A stretch of 64,000 nt of DNA. Source: Vibrio zhugei. Lineage in GTDB: Bacteria > Pseudomonadota > Gammaproteobacteria > Enterobacterales > Vibrionaceae. The notes under the pieces are model-generated. The model searched no databases. It was not told the origin of the DNA and worked only from the letters and a program-made list of their open reading frames with translations. Below are positions 8,585 through 16,971 of this stretch, one piece after another. The DNA is taken from the NCBI RefSeq assembly GCF_003716875.1, contig NZ_CP033077.1:62001-126000 (forward strand), read 5' to 3'. Positions within the stretch are counted from its first letter, which is position 1; every line of letters begins with the position of its first letter. Position numbers and translations under genes: made by a program.

Positions 8585-8775
8585 TTGGACCTGCCTATTA
8601 TCATACACGAACACTTTTTTGTTATAATTTAACACTCCCAATTTAACTCCCCGATAACTCCAGTAATCTCTACCAATGTAAATCTATGCAAAGATGAAAA
8701 TCGGCTTGTCGAAAATGGTTTGACAGACCTAACCAGAATTTGATGAAGCCTATCATTTCTGTTATTAAACGACTT

Positions 8776-11700
8776 TTATTTGCCTTCCTGTTGTGCAACA
8801 TTCCATTCTGAACTATTCCTGTTGTCGCTGTGCTTTATCCAACCTCTGTCATCAAAGATTACATAAATAGCAGGAATAACAAAGAGAATTAGTATTGTCG
8901 AAGTGAGTAAGCCAAAAACAACTGAAATAGCCAATGGTTTTATTGCCGCTGATTGGGTGCTTGTTTCAGCCAGCAATGGTAATAAGCCAACAATCGTTGT
9001 TGTCGATGAGATCAAAATAGCTCTCAATCGGTCTCTGCTTGCATGACCAGCAGCGGAAGCTGCGGAAAGCCCTTTAGCACGGTGCTCATTGATAAACTGA
9101 ATCAACAAAATTGCGTTGTTAACGACAATCCCTGCCAAAGATGCTGCTCCTATGAGCGATGGTGACGAGATATACCAGCCCATAAATACATGGCCCCATA
9201 TCGCACCAATAAAAGCTAGTGGGATAGATAGCATCACGATGATAGATTCTGAATAACTACCAAACTGGAATGAAAGAATGACAAATATCCCAATAAGGCC
9301 AATGAGAAGTCCTTGTCCTATTGAGCCTCCGGTTTCCGCTGAGTTCGCTACCTGTCCCTCGAAAGAAACTTCAATCTCCGGATACTCCATTTGGAAATCA
9401 TTGAGCCATTTAAGCTTGATATCATTGACAATATTTTGAGCGCTGGATGCTTTAGCGTCCACCTCGGCTTGAACAGTCACCGTTCTCTTGCCGTTCACTC
9501 GGGTTATCGTCGCCCATTCTCTCTGGGCTTTTATGTTAACGAGTTCCTCCAGAGGAACGTAACGTCCATCCGGTAACAATATTGTCTGGTTCACCAGGTC
9601 ATCCAGACTAATACGTTCCTTATCGATTTGCCTGACCAAAATATCAATATCCTGAAGTCCAACTCGCTGCGTATCGGCAATATCACCAAGGAACGCTGCA
9701 CGTAACTGAGAAGCAATTTCATCACTCGTTAACCCCATACTAAGAGCCCCATCAGCGATCTCAAAAATTCGTTGTGGTTTACCCGGCCTTAGGTCATCAA
9801 GAATGTTATAAACAGCAACATAACCTTCCAGGTAGTTTGAGAGGTTTTCAGCCGCCAACTTTAATGTGGTCAGGTTCTCACCCTGAAGGCGAATTTCTAA
9901 AGGGATTCCCGAAGGACCAAATCCTGGCTCCTGAATATTCAGGCTAACCAAGCCCGGTATATCACCAATCTTTTCCTTCCATATATTAGTTAGCTCATCT
10001 AGCGTGATACTTCGTTCTTCTGCGGAAAGTAAATCTACGATAATCGTTGCGACATGGGCTCCGGTTTCTCGGGCACTAGGATTATAGTTAAATCGCACTT
10101 GGGTTAGCTTTACCAACTCTTTTGCATTCTCTGAGCTTAGTTGGTCATTTATTTTCCAGATCGTATTTTCAACCTTTCTGGCAGCAGCTTCGGTTTTGAG
10201 TAATGGCGTACCTTGAGGCATTAGAATTCTGGCTTCCAATGTATCACCATCCATATCAGGCATGGCTTCCTTACTAACATGACCGCCAGCAATAAAACCT
10301 ACCGAACCAAGCAAAATAACAATAACAATAGCCAGAGCGGCATAACGAAACTCAATAGTTCTATCGGTTAGTTTACCAACACGTTCCTTAAAAGATTCAA
10401 ATTTTGCATCCACATGTTGGCGAAACTTGGAATCCTTCTTGTCTGCTTCCTGTAAGCTGCCCTTAAGGTGATGGGGCAGTATTAAAAAAGCTTCTATCAG
10501 ACTAGCTGAAAGTGCAGCAAGTAAGACAACGGGTAGTACTTCTAATACCGCCCCTAGTTCACCGGCAAGAAATGATAAAGGTAGAAAAACAGAGATGGTA
10601 GTAAGAAAAGAGGACATGACACCAGGAAAAACCTGAGTTGCCCCCTTAGCAACGATCTCTGCGGGAGTGAGCTTTTCATCCCTGCCGGAGACAATATTAT
10701 CAGTGATGACTATCGCGTCATCCATCACGATACCTATTGACATCAGTAGCGCAACTAAGGTGATCATATTCAGGGTCAATCCCGTCATGCTCATGACAAA
10801 AAATGCTCCCATAAATGCACTGGGCAGACCCAGTACCGCCCATATGGCAAGACGTGGTTTGAAGAATAGACTCATGACAAGAACAACCAAAATCAGACCC
10901 ATGATGCCGTTCTCAATTAACATCCTTAATCGATCTCGAACAATACTCGTCATATCCTGAGTAATAGACAATTGAATGCCATCCAGTCTCTTATGCTCAT
11001 TTTCTACCATGTCAGAGAGTTCAGCCATTACATCAAGTGCATCGTCACGTAAAGATTTACTCACTTCCAAAACAACGGCTCTTTGACCATTAACCAGTAC
11101 TTTGGTTTCGGGTTTTTCTCCTGTCTCTGTGAGTTTCGCAATCTCACCCAGAGTCACTTCTCCTCCCCTATCAGGGGAAGACACAACGACTAAATTCTTT
11201 AGTTCCCTTAAGGATTTTCGTTGTTCAGTAAATCGTAGCTGAATATCACTGTTCTGTGTTTCCAGCGTTCCCAGCGGCATGTCGATACTCTGGCGAGCCA
11301 GCAATCGGGAGAGTGATTTCACCGTCAAGTTGTATTGAGCCAATACTCCCCGGGGTATCTCAATCTGCCACTGGCGTTGTGATATACCGTGAATAGATAC
11401 ACTGGCAACACCAGGAAGTGACATCAGGCGATCTTCTAAGCGTAGGGCATAATTCTCTAACTGAATAACTGGAAGGTCGCCACTAACAGCGACAGCGGCT
11501 ACCAGGTCACTTCTGTGCAGCTCTCTTATAATTGGTTCTTCAGATTGAGCTGGCATGTCAGAAATAGCCCGTACTTCAGTGTCAATATCACTGAGAAAGC
11601 GGATAGGGTCACCATCGGGCAGCATTTTGGCAACGGTTTTGGCAATATTGTCTTGAGCAGTACAGGTAGACTCATCAAGAAAATCGACACCTTTTAAAAC

Positions 11701-11901
11701 ATCCTGAACTTTCCTGCATATTGCATCTTCTACGTCAGCCGCACTTGCTCCTCTATAAACCACCTCAATGCTAACCTCTACTGGTCGATAATCAGGAAAG
11801 GTTTCTCTTTTTAACTTCGGAGCAGAAAAGAGACCGATAGCAATCATCAATATCAATAATAAATTTGATGCCGTTGGATGATTGGCAAACCATTTAATCA
11901 T
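8776..11901 (-). CDS. RND-family efflux pump inner-membrane transporter
   Basis: The 1041-residue protein has the usual RND length. It starts MIKWFANHPTASNLLLI, has TM1 at the N-terminus and two large periplasmic loops. TM2-6 include GLILVVLVMSLFFKPR and MSIGIVMDDAIVITDN, with the adjacent acidic pair in TM4 expected for proton relay. The second half repeats this plan (GLIGIFVILSFQFGSYSE, then ASLAGIVVNNAILLIQF). It should act as a trimer using the proton gradient, with the adjacent periplasmic adaptor and an outer-membrane channel encoded elsewhere. The ATG overlaps the adaptor stop by 4 bases, so the two are co-translated. It belongs to the AcrB-like/HAE group rather than the heavy-metal CusA group by its TM4 motif; the substrate is not predictable. 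Confidence 0.9.
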   Translation of the reverse strand: MIKWFANHPTASNLLLILMIAIGLFSAPKLKRETFPDYRPVEVSIEVVYRGASAADVEDAICRKVQDVLKGVDFLDESTCTAQDNIAKTVAKMLPDGDPIRFLSDIDTEVRAISDMPAQSEEPIIRELHRSDLVAAVAVSGDLPVIQLENYALRLEDRLMSLPGVASVSIHGISQRQWQIEIPRGVLAQYNLTVKSLSRLLARQSIDMPLGTLETQNSDIQLRFTEQRKSLRELKNLVVVSSPDRGGEVTLGEIAKLTETGEKPETKVLVNGQRAVVLEVSKSLRDDALDVMAELSDMVENEHKRLDGIQLSITQDMTSIVRDRLRMLIENGIMGLILVVLVMSLFFKPRLAIWAVLGLPSAFMGAFFVMSMTGLTLNMITLVALLMSIGIVMDDAIVITDNIVSGRDEKLTPAEIVAKGATQVFPGVMSSFLTTISVFLPLSFLAGELGAVLEVLPVVLLAALSASLIEAFLILPHHLKGSLQEADKKDSKFRQHVDAKFESFKERVGKLTDRTIEFRYAALAIVIVILLGSVGFIAGGHVSKEAMPDMDGDTLEARILMPQGTPLLKTEAAARKVENTIWKINDQLSSENAKELVKLTQVRFNYNPSARETGAHVATIIVDLLSAEERSITLDELTNIWKEKIGDIPGLVSLNIQEPGFGPSGIPLEIRLQGENLTTLKLAAENLSNYLEGYVAVYNILDDLRPGKPQRIFEIADGALSMGLTSDEIASQLRAAFLGDIADTQRVGLQDIDILVRQIDKERISLDDLVNQTILLPDGRYVPLEELVNIKAQREWATITRVNGKRTVTVQAEVDAKASSAQNIVNDIKLKWLNDFQMEYPEIEVSFEGQVANSAETGGSIGQGLLIGLIGIFVILSFQFGSYSESIIVMLSIPLAFIGAIWGHVFMGWYISSPSLIGAASLAGIVVNNAILLIQFINEHRAKGLSAASAAGHASRDRLRAILISSTTTIVGLLPLLAETSTQSAAIKPLAISVVFGLLTSTILILFVIPAIYVIFDDRGWIKHSDNRNSSEWNVAQQEGK

Positions 11902-13268
11902 AGTGATTCCCCAAGAGATGTTTTCTTAACCCAGCCTTCAAGTTCTGAATTTCTTCTTTGAGCCACACTCATACCGTTCACAGCCATCAATAGATCGTCG
12001 GTTATAATGATTTCACCTGGTTTTAATCCTGAAGAGATAACCGCTAAATCCCTTTGAACAAAACTCACCTCAACTTTTCTTCTTTGTAACTTATTGTCAG
12101 CGTCAACAAGGTATACACTGCCTTGATGAACGGAGGAAACAGGTATGGCCAAAAGAGGATCAGGGCTTAATATTGAAAGAGTCACTTCGACATACATATC
12201 AGGCTGTAAAGCAGGTCGAACTGGAAGGTTAGCTCCACGATACGGTTCACTCACAGAAACGACAACTCGACCCGCACGAGTCTTCTGATCAAGTCCGCTA
12301 GCCACGCGCTGCACGGATGCCGGCCATTTGGTATTTTGTGAGCCCACCAGAAATACCTCACTCTTAATAGAGCTGAAATTAAATCGTCTGGATATATCCA
12401 AATCTTCTGTAGTTTGTTCCTTATCAATAAAGGAAGCTCCCATAAGACGCCGAAGTACGGATAAAGGGATTTGTGCTTCTACCTCTGCTTTACTGATATT
12501 GTCGGCTGAAAAAAGTAACTGCCCTATACCTACATATTGATGTTGCTCAACATTAACTATTTTTATTCTTAAGTCATATGGAGCCAGAAAGACGGTGTCT
12601 TTTAGGTTTAGCTGTGCTTGATCGAGTTTTGATAGGGCACGAAGTCGTTTTGATTTCAGATTTTCGAATCGTGAGGGAAATAAGGCCATTTGATTTTCAA
12701 GAGACCGTACTTCCTGGCGCTGAGCTAACGTCGTTCTAAGAGTTTCGTCTTTCTTAGATATAGAGATCACCTCTTTTTTTGCTAGCTTCTCAAACCTAGA
12801 AAGCTCTTTCTCTGAAAGGCGAAGCCTCTCTTTTGCTAATGATAATAATGCCTCCGTATTACTGTACTCAGTATTCAATTGTGTCAGCTCCGCCGATAGG
12901 GAAGCGATATCTGCCTTGATCTCAGAAATAACAAGTTGATATCGACTAGGGTCCAGTTTCAATAGTTCCGTTCCCTTTTTTAAGATCACCCCACTCTCCA
13001 ATTCGGGATTAATAGATACAACACGACCCGCTACGTTGGCTATCGCTTTCCAGGTTTCCGCTGACTGGGATATGCCAAATCCCTTAGCTTGTAGAAGAAA
13101 GTTAGCAGGGGTGACTTTTATCGCAGAAGCAAAGACAGGAGGGCTTAGCAAAGGGTCGTGTTCCGGACCTTTTTGGGTCATTTTTGCTATGATAAAAAGA
13201 CCTGCTCCAATTATTACTCCTAGTAATATAATCAATGATTTACTGTTGGCTTTGTTCCAAAATCTCAT
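11898..13268 (-). CDS. RND efflux periplasmic adaptor (MFP)
   Basis: The start is ATG 13268 (MRFWNKANSKSL), preceded by GGGAG at seven bases; an in-frame TTG at 13292 lacks such a site. The product has 456 residues: an N-terminal membrane anchor (LIILLGVIIGAGLFIIAKM), a lipoyl half with SGVILKKGTELLKLD, a long alpha-hairpin (about 110-215), the second lipoyl half (DTVFLAPYDLRI), and beta-barrel and membrane-proximal domains to the end. It links the RND pump to an outer-membrane channel. It is the second gene of a TetR-adaptor-pump operon. Confidence 0.9.
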   Translation of the reverse strand: MRFWNKANSKSLIILLGVIIGAGLFIIAKMTQKGPEHDPLLSPPVFASAIKVTPANFLLQAKGFGISQSAETWKAIANVAGRVVSINPELESGVILKKGTELLKLDPSRYQLVISEIKADIASLSAELTQLNTEYSNTEALLSLAKERLRLSEKELSRFEKLAKKEVISISKKDETLRTTLAQRQEVRSLENQMALFPSRFENLKSKRLRALSKLDQAQLNLKDTVFLAPYDLRIKIVNVEQHQYVGIGQLLFSADNISKAEVEAQIPLSVLRRLMGASFIDKEQTTEDLDISRRFNFSSIKSEVFLVGSQNTKWPASVQRVASGLDQKTRAGRVVVSVSEPYRGANLPVRPALQPDMYVEVTLSILSPDPLLAIPVSSVHQGSVYLVDADNKLQRRKVEVSFVQRDLAVISSGLKPGEIIITDDLLMAVNGMSVAQRRNSELEGWVKKTSLGESL

Positions 13269-13330
13269 TTGATTGCTCCCGGTGATTTTCAAGTTGCGGC
13301 CTGTTTATTTCATATGAATATGAACGCGCT

Positions 13331-13948
13331 TTATGCTTCATTATGACTATTGAGCTCAATACCCCGACGGTAGATCTCGAACATACTTTTGGCTGATTTA
13401 GCCGATAAAGCGTCTTCAGTTTGAATGAATGACTTCACCACCGTTCCCTGGATTGTTCCCAAAAACATCGAAGCAGCAGAGTTGATATTTACGTTTGGTT
13501 CTATTACTCCCAACTTAATGCCTCTTAATATTTGTTGTTTTACCCGCTCTTGATAAGTTTCCATTAACGACCCGATAGTTTTTTGAGCTGGAGAGGTTTG
13601 CAATTTATGAAGCTGGCTAAAAATCAACCTCGGGATGCCAGGATACTGTGAGATAAATTTTATATGAGCTAAATACATTGATTCCAAATTAGTCAATGGC
13701 TGAGCTGCTCCGGTTAGTTTTTGATCTAATAGGGCAAGGACTTGTTGCGATACCCATAGAGTAACTTCTTCCCATATAGCATCTTTTGATGGGAAATGAC
13801 GAAAAAGAGCCCCCTGAGTAACCCCCATTCTTTTAGCGATGATTGCAGTTGTAATAGAAGCAGGTTCTATCTCCTGACACAGTTCAATAACTGTTTTTAC
13901 CGTTCGTTTTTTTCTTTCGATAGAGGTTAAGTTGTTAGATCTTGGCAT
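13331..13948 (-). CDS. TetR-family repressor of the efflux operon
   Basis: The product has 205 residues. The N-terminal helix-turn-helix is clear (ITTAIIAKRMGVTQGALFRH, then FPSKDAIWEEV, about residues 32-62); the remaining helical C-terminal domain would bind the inducer. It is the first gene on the minus strand, 62 bases ahead of the adaptor. A near-perfect palindrome lies 14 bases upstream of its ATG, so it probably represses itself and the pump. The inducer is unknown. Confidence 0.9.
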   Translation of the reverse strand: MPRSNNLTSIERKKRTVKTVIELCQEIEPASITTAIIAKRMGVTQGALFRHFPSKDAIWEEVTLWVSQQVLALLDQKLTGAAQPLTNLESMYLAHIKFISQYPGIPRLIFSQLHKLQTSPAQKTIGSLMETYQERVKQQILRGIKLGVIEPNVNINSAASMFLGTIQGTVVKSFIQTEDALSAKSAKSMFEIYRRGIELNSHNEA

Positions 13949-13961
13949 GAGTACGCCCTAA

Positions 13962-13985
13962 AAGATAGTAATTGATTACTATCTT
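13962..13985. promoter_or_regulatory. Palindromic operator of the TetR-RND operon
   Basis: Arms AAGATAGTAAT (13962-13972) and ATTACTATCTT (13975-13985) are perfect 11-bp complements around a TG centre. Size, symmetry and position immediately upstream of the TetR start match TetR-family operators. Binding is inferred. Confidence 0.75.
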
Positions 13986-14130
13986 ATTTCTTTGCATTAA
14001 CAATGTCTACCTTAAATGTCTGCATAGCTTATGTTTGGGTAGTGAGTATCTTGAGATCAGAGTAATAAAGAAAAAGTACTTCGAATCATATAGATAGTTC
14101 GTATTTTTAGGAGATAGGAAAACGTAGATA

Positions 14131-14256
14131 TCAAAACATTCCCAGCTCCAGGATTAGCTGATAAATCAAAGACGGTAGATAATCTAGAGTTGCAGAGCCA
14201 AAGAAAAGCCCACCTAAGCCAATACCGTACTTTATGACAAAAATAACAAACTTCAT
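14131..14256 (-). CDS. 41-residue hydrophobic small protein downstream of fpr
   Basis: An ORF on the minus strand starts at ATG 14256, eight bases after AAGGAG and 12 bases past the fpr stop. The product begins MKFVIFVIKYGIGLGGLFFG, continues with SATLDYLPSL and ends ELGMF: mostly hydrophobic with one basic residue cluster, so likely a single-span or peripheral membrane peptide. A longer ORF in another frame over the same DNA (to 14057) lacks this quality. The gene should be co-transcribed with fpr from the sigma-54 promoter at 15090-15106. No family is recognised. Confidence 0.6.
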   Translation of the reverse strand: MKFVIFVIKYGIGLGGLFFGSATLDYLPSLIYQLILELGMF

Positions 14257-14268
14257 TCACGTTACTCC

Positions 14269-15042
14269 TTACCAGTAGTTTTCCGAGCTAAACTGACCTG
14301 TCTTTTTGCGAAGATGCTTTTGAAGTCCCATTAACTTTAAACTGTTGCTGGTATCTTTAACCATTTCAGGATTTCCACATAAGTAAATAAAGCTTTCTTT
14401 CTTATTGAGTTGCAGGCAGGCGGTATTTTCGAGTTCTCCGCTCTTGAGTAATTGCGGAATTCTTCCAGATAAAGCTCCGGATGTTTGCTCTCTAGAAACA
14501 ATTGGCACATATTTAAATTTCCCCGGATATTGTTGTAGCAGTTGGTTAATTTCTTTCTGATAAACTAAGTCACTAGCATGTCTGACTGCGTGAACTAGAA
14601 CCAGATGGTTAAATCGATATCCGATTTTGCGGTCATTTAACATCGCAAGAAACGGACCTATGGCGGTTCCACTCGATACCAACCATAGGTCCCTGGCATC
14701 CAATGGAATTTCATCTAGTGTCATAAAACCCGCACCTTCCAGACCAATTAACACGTCATCTCCCGTCCTGAGTGAATGAAGTAAGGGAGATAGACTTCCT
14801 TCTGGATCGGTTACTATTAAGAATTCGAGATCGCCTGTTTTCTCATGTTCGTCGGGATGATTAATTATTGAGTATGCTCTTCGAATTAACTCACCTTTGT
14901 CATCAAACATCCCTAGCTTGGTAAATTGCCCTGCTTTATATTTAGTGCCCGGAGAATGCACTGTCAGTGAAAACAGTGATTCATTCCAGTCTTGCCTATT
15001 GGTGACTCGGGCTGAAGTAAGCGTTGCTATTTCGTTGTTCAT
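14269..15042 (-). CDS. fpr: Ferredoxin-NADP reductase of the Fpr type
   Basis: The 257-residue flavoenzyme has an FAD domain (KAGQFTKLGM, then RRAYSIINHPD near 55-62, the RxYS flavin motif) and an NAD(P) domain (LVSSGTAIGPFLAML near 125-139, YLCGNPEMV near 220). The C-terminus ends SSENYW, the aromatic end typical of bacterial Fpr. It moves electrons between NADPH and ferredoxin or flavodoxin. GGGAG seven bases ahead supports the ATG. It diverges from norR; its sigma-54 promoter and three NorR-like sites lie in the shared spacer, so in this organism it probably serves NO detoxification or repair of NO-damaged clusters (inference). A housekeeping copy may exist elsewhere. Confidence 0.8.
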   Translation of the reverse strand: MNNEIATLTSARVTNRQDWNESLFSLTVHSPGTKYKAGQFTKLGMFDDKGELIRRAYSIINHPDEHEKTGDLEFLIVTDPEGSLSPLLHSLRTGDDVLIGLEGAGFMTLDEIPLDARDLWLVSSGTAIGPFLAMLNDRKIGYRFNHLVLVHAVRHASDLVYQKEINQLLQQYPGKFKYVPIVSREQTSGALSGRIPQLLKSGELENTACLQLNKKESFIYLCGNPEMVKDTSNSLKLMGLQKHLRKKTGQFSSENYW

Positions 15043-15089
15043 TGCTTTTCTCCCTTCATACTAATCAATATATGTTGTACTGATCACAT

Positions 15090-15106
15090 AGCAGCATTAA
15101 TGCCAA
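15090..15106 (-). promoter_or_regulatory. Sigma-54 promoter of fpr
   Basis: Read on the minus strand, TTGGCATT-N4-CTGCT has GG at 15104-15103 and GC twelve bases on, matching the -24/-12 spacing. It lies 48 bases upstream of the fpr ATG. Confidence 0.75.
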
Positions 15107-15156
15107 GTTTTATTTTACTTAAATATCAATAAATTAATGTTCTGATGACTTATTTG

Positions 15157-15216
15157 TTATCACTTTGATAATTCACAATGCTTATCATTGTGATAAAGTT
15201 GTTGTCATATGAGTAA
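15157..15216 (-). promoter_or_regulatory. NorR-like enhancer sites between fpr and norR
   Basis: TTATCACTTTGATAA (15157-15171) and TTATCATTGTGATAA (15182-15196) are perfect inverted repeats of 6-bp arms; TTGTCATATGAGTAA (15202-15216) is a weaker third. Counting from the fpr promoter, centres are 60 bp from GG, then 25 and 20 bp apart, the same order as at the cupin promoter. The third site ends 18 bases before norR, so autoregulation is possible. Confidence 0.7.
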
Positions 15217-15234
15217 TCTGTGTGAGGAAGAGTT

Positions 15235-16791
15235 ATGGTTATGGAACAAGTAGGAAAAGAATGGATACAAGTAGCACTGGATATTACCTCTGGTATTTCA
15301 GATCAGGACAGATTTGATCGGTTACTTTCTACTATCCGGCAGACACTTAAGTGCGACGCCTCTGCTTTGTTGCTTTTTCGTGATCAACAGTTTGTTCCTC
15401 TTGCAATAAATGGATTGAGTGAAGATGTCCTTGGGCGCCGTTTTGATATTGAACAGCACCCCCGCCTTGAAGCAATTGCACGGGCGGGGGATGTAGTTCG
15501 CTTCCCTTCAGACAGTGATTTGCCTGATCCTTATGATGGCCTTATCCCAAACCATGATGAAGAGCTTAAAGTTCATTCCTGTATAGGGCTGCCTCTTATG
15601 CTGGAAGATCGCCTGATTGGAGCGGTGACCATTGATGCCTTTGATCCCACTCAGTTTGATAGTTTTAAAAATGACGATCTCCGTATTGTTAGTGCTCTGG
15701 CAGCCAGCAGTCTGAATACTGCGCTATTGATGGAACAGTTAGAGAGAACCGCGGGAGTCGAGGTGAACACACCAAGACGTTCCCGAAATTTAAGCCAGCA
15801 AGGAGAAATTATTGGTCAATCTCGTTCAATGCTGGAGCTAAAATCTCAGATTGATGCGGTCGCAGATACCGACCTCTCTGTACTGGTTATGGGTGAAACA
15901 GGCGTAGGTAAAGAATTGGTGGCGCATGCGCTTCATAGCCATTCTGGGCGCTCGGACAACCCACTTGTCTATCTGAATTGCGCAGCACTACCGGAGTCTG
16001 TCGCGGAAAGTGAGTTGTTTGGGCATATTAAAGGGGCCTTTACCGGTGCAATAAGTAACCGCAAAGGCAAATTTGAATTAGCGGATCAAGGAACACTGTT
16101 TTTGGATGAAATTGGTGAGCTGTCGCTTCCGTTACAGGCCAAACTGCTTCGAGCCCTTCAATATGGTGACATACAGCGGGTGGGTGAGGATAAAAATATC
16201 AAGGTAAACGTCCGAATCATTGCTGCTACGAATAGGGTGATGCATGAGGAAGTTAAAGAAGGTAACTTCAGATCAGATCTATATCATCGTTTGAGTGTTT
16301 TTCCGCTATTTGTGCCACCGTTACGCGAGCGCGAAAAAGATATAGTACTCTTGGCCGGTTTTTTTGCAGAACGATGCGCGCATAAGTTAGGTGTCACGAA
16401 TATTAATCTCGATGCGACGACTTTGAATGTAATTCAGAACTACACTTGGCCCGGGAATGTTCGTGAGCTGGAACATGCGATAAACAGAGCTTCAGTAATC
16501 GCTAAATCTGAAAATCAGTCAGAGCAGATTACCCTGTTACCGCACCATTTCAATTTCTCGGGCGAAGTGGTAGCGGCTCAATCCACAGGCTATGTAACAG
16601 AAGATTCTAGTCAAACTATTATGAGTGAATACCGCCATTTGGGATTGAAAGAAGCCGTCGATAATTTTCAGACACAATTGGTGCAAAGTGCCTACCTAGA
16701 AAATGACAAAAATCTAAGCGCAACGGCAAAGCAACTCAAAGTTAATTCACCAAACCTACACAGGTTGATGAAGCGTTTAAACTTAAAATAG
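15235..16791 (+). CDS. norR: NorR, NO-responsive sigma-54 activator
   Basis: The 518-residue protein has the NorR plan. A GAF domain (about 15-170) carries the non-haem iron that senses NO. The AAA+ domain follows (about 195-425): Walker A GETGVGKE, the sigma-54 contact loop GAFTGA, Walker [11 protein letters not shown], and the arginine-finger segment [16 protein letters not shown]-terminal Fis-type helix-turn-helix ends the protein ([20 protein letters not shown]). AGGAAGAG supports the ATG at 15235. NO binding to the GAF iron relieves inhibition of ATP hydrolysis in the family. Location between fpr and norB and the repeated sites at three promoters define its probable regulon here. Confidence 0.9.
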   Translation: MVMEQVGKEWIQVALDITSGISDQDRFDRLLSTIRQTLKCDASALLLFRDQQFVPLAINGLSEDVLGRRFDIEQHPRLEAIARAGDVVRFPSDSDLPDPYDGLIPNHDEELKVHSCIGLPLMLEDRLIGAVTIDAFDPTQFDSFKNDDLRIVSALAASSLNTALLMEQLERTAGVEVNTPRRSRNLSQQGEIIGQSRSMLELKSQIDAVADTDLSVLVMGETGVGKELVAHALHSHSGRSDNPLVYLNCAALPESVAESELFGHIKGAFTGAISNRKGKFELADQGTLFLDEIGELSLPLQAKLLRALQYGDIQRVGEDKNIKVNVRIIAATNRVMHEEVKEGNFRSDLYHRLSVFPLFVPPLREREKDIVLLAGFFAERCAHKLGVTNINLDATTLNVIQNYTWPGNVRELEHAINRASVIAKSENQSEQITLLPHHFNFSGEVVAAQSTGYVTEDSSQTIMSEYRHLGLKEAVDNFQTQLVQSAYLENDKNLSATAKQLKVNSPNLHRLMKRLNLK

Positions 16792-16814
16792 CAGTTAGAC
16801 ATAGAATTACAGAG

Positions 16815-16873
16815 TTATCATTAAGACAGTTAATTATCGCATTGACAATGACTTGTTATTGTCAATATGATAG
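16815..16873 (+). promoter_or_regulatory. Three NorR-like enhancer sites upstream of norB
   Basis: TTATCATTAAGACAG (16815-16829), TTATCGCATTGACAA (16834-16848) and TTGTCAATATGATAG (16859-16873) match TTRTCA-N3-TGAYAA with one or two differences. Centres are 19 and 25 bp apart, and the last is 49 bp upstream of the -24 GG, one helical turn closer than at the other two promoters. Confidence 0.7.
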
Positions 16874-16912
16874 CTAGTGGTTTTTAATCAATAAGTATCA
16901 ATAAGTTATGTT

Positions 16913-16929
16913 CTGGCATGATAGTTGTT
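16913..16929 (+). promoter_or_regulatory. Sigma-54 promoter of norB
   Basis: CTGGCATG-N4-TTGTT has GG at 16915-16916 and GT (instead of GC) at 16927-16928, with the correct spacing. It predicts a transcript start near 16940, which excludes the in-frame ATG at 16908 as a translation start. Confidence 0.65.
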
Positions 16930-16971
16930 ATAGACAGTGGGAAGTCTCTAACAACAGCAAAGGACTAGAAC

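Noticed and set aside
8585..8641. Longer version of the zinc-ribbon gene from TTG 8641
   Set aside because: TTG lacks a good ribosome site and the added residues are outside the domain.
14057..14260. A 67-codon ORF downstream of fpr on the minus strand
   Set aside because: Composition is unlike a protein family and it lacks a spaced ribosome site; the overlapping 41-codon ORF in another frame is better supported.
16908..16971. ATG 16908 as the norB start
   Set aside because: It overlaps the sigma-54 promoter, lies upstream of the predicted transcript start and encodes a non-homologous extension.
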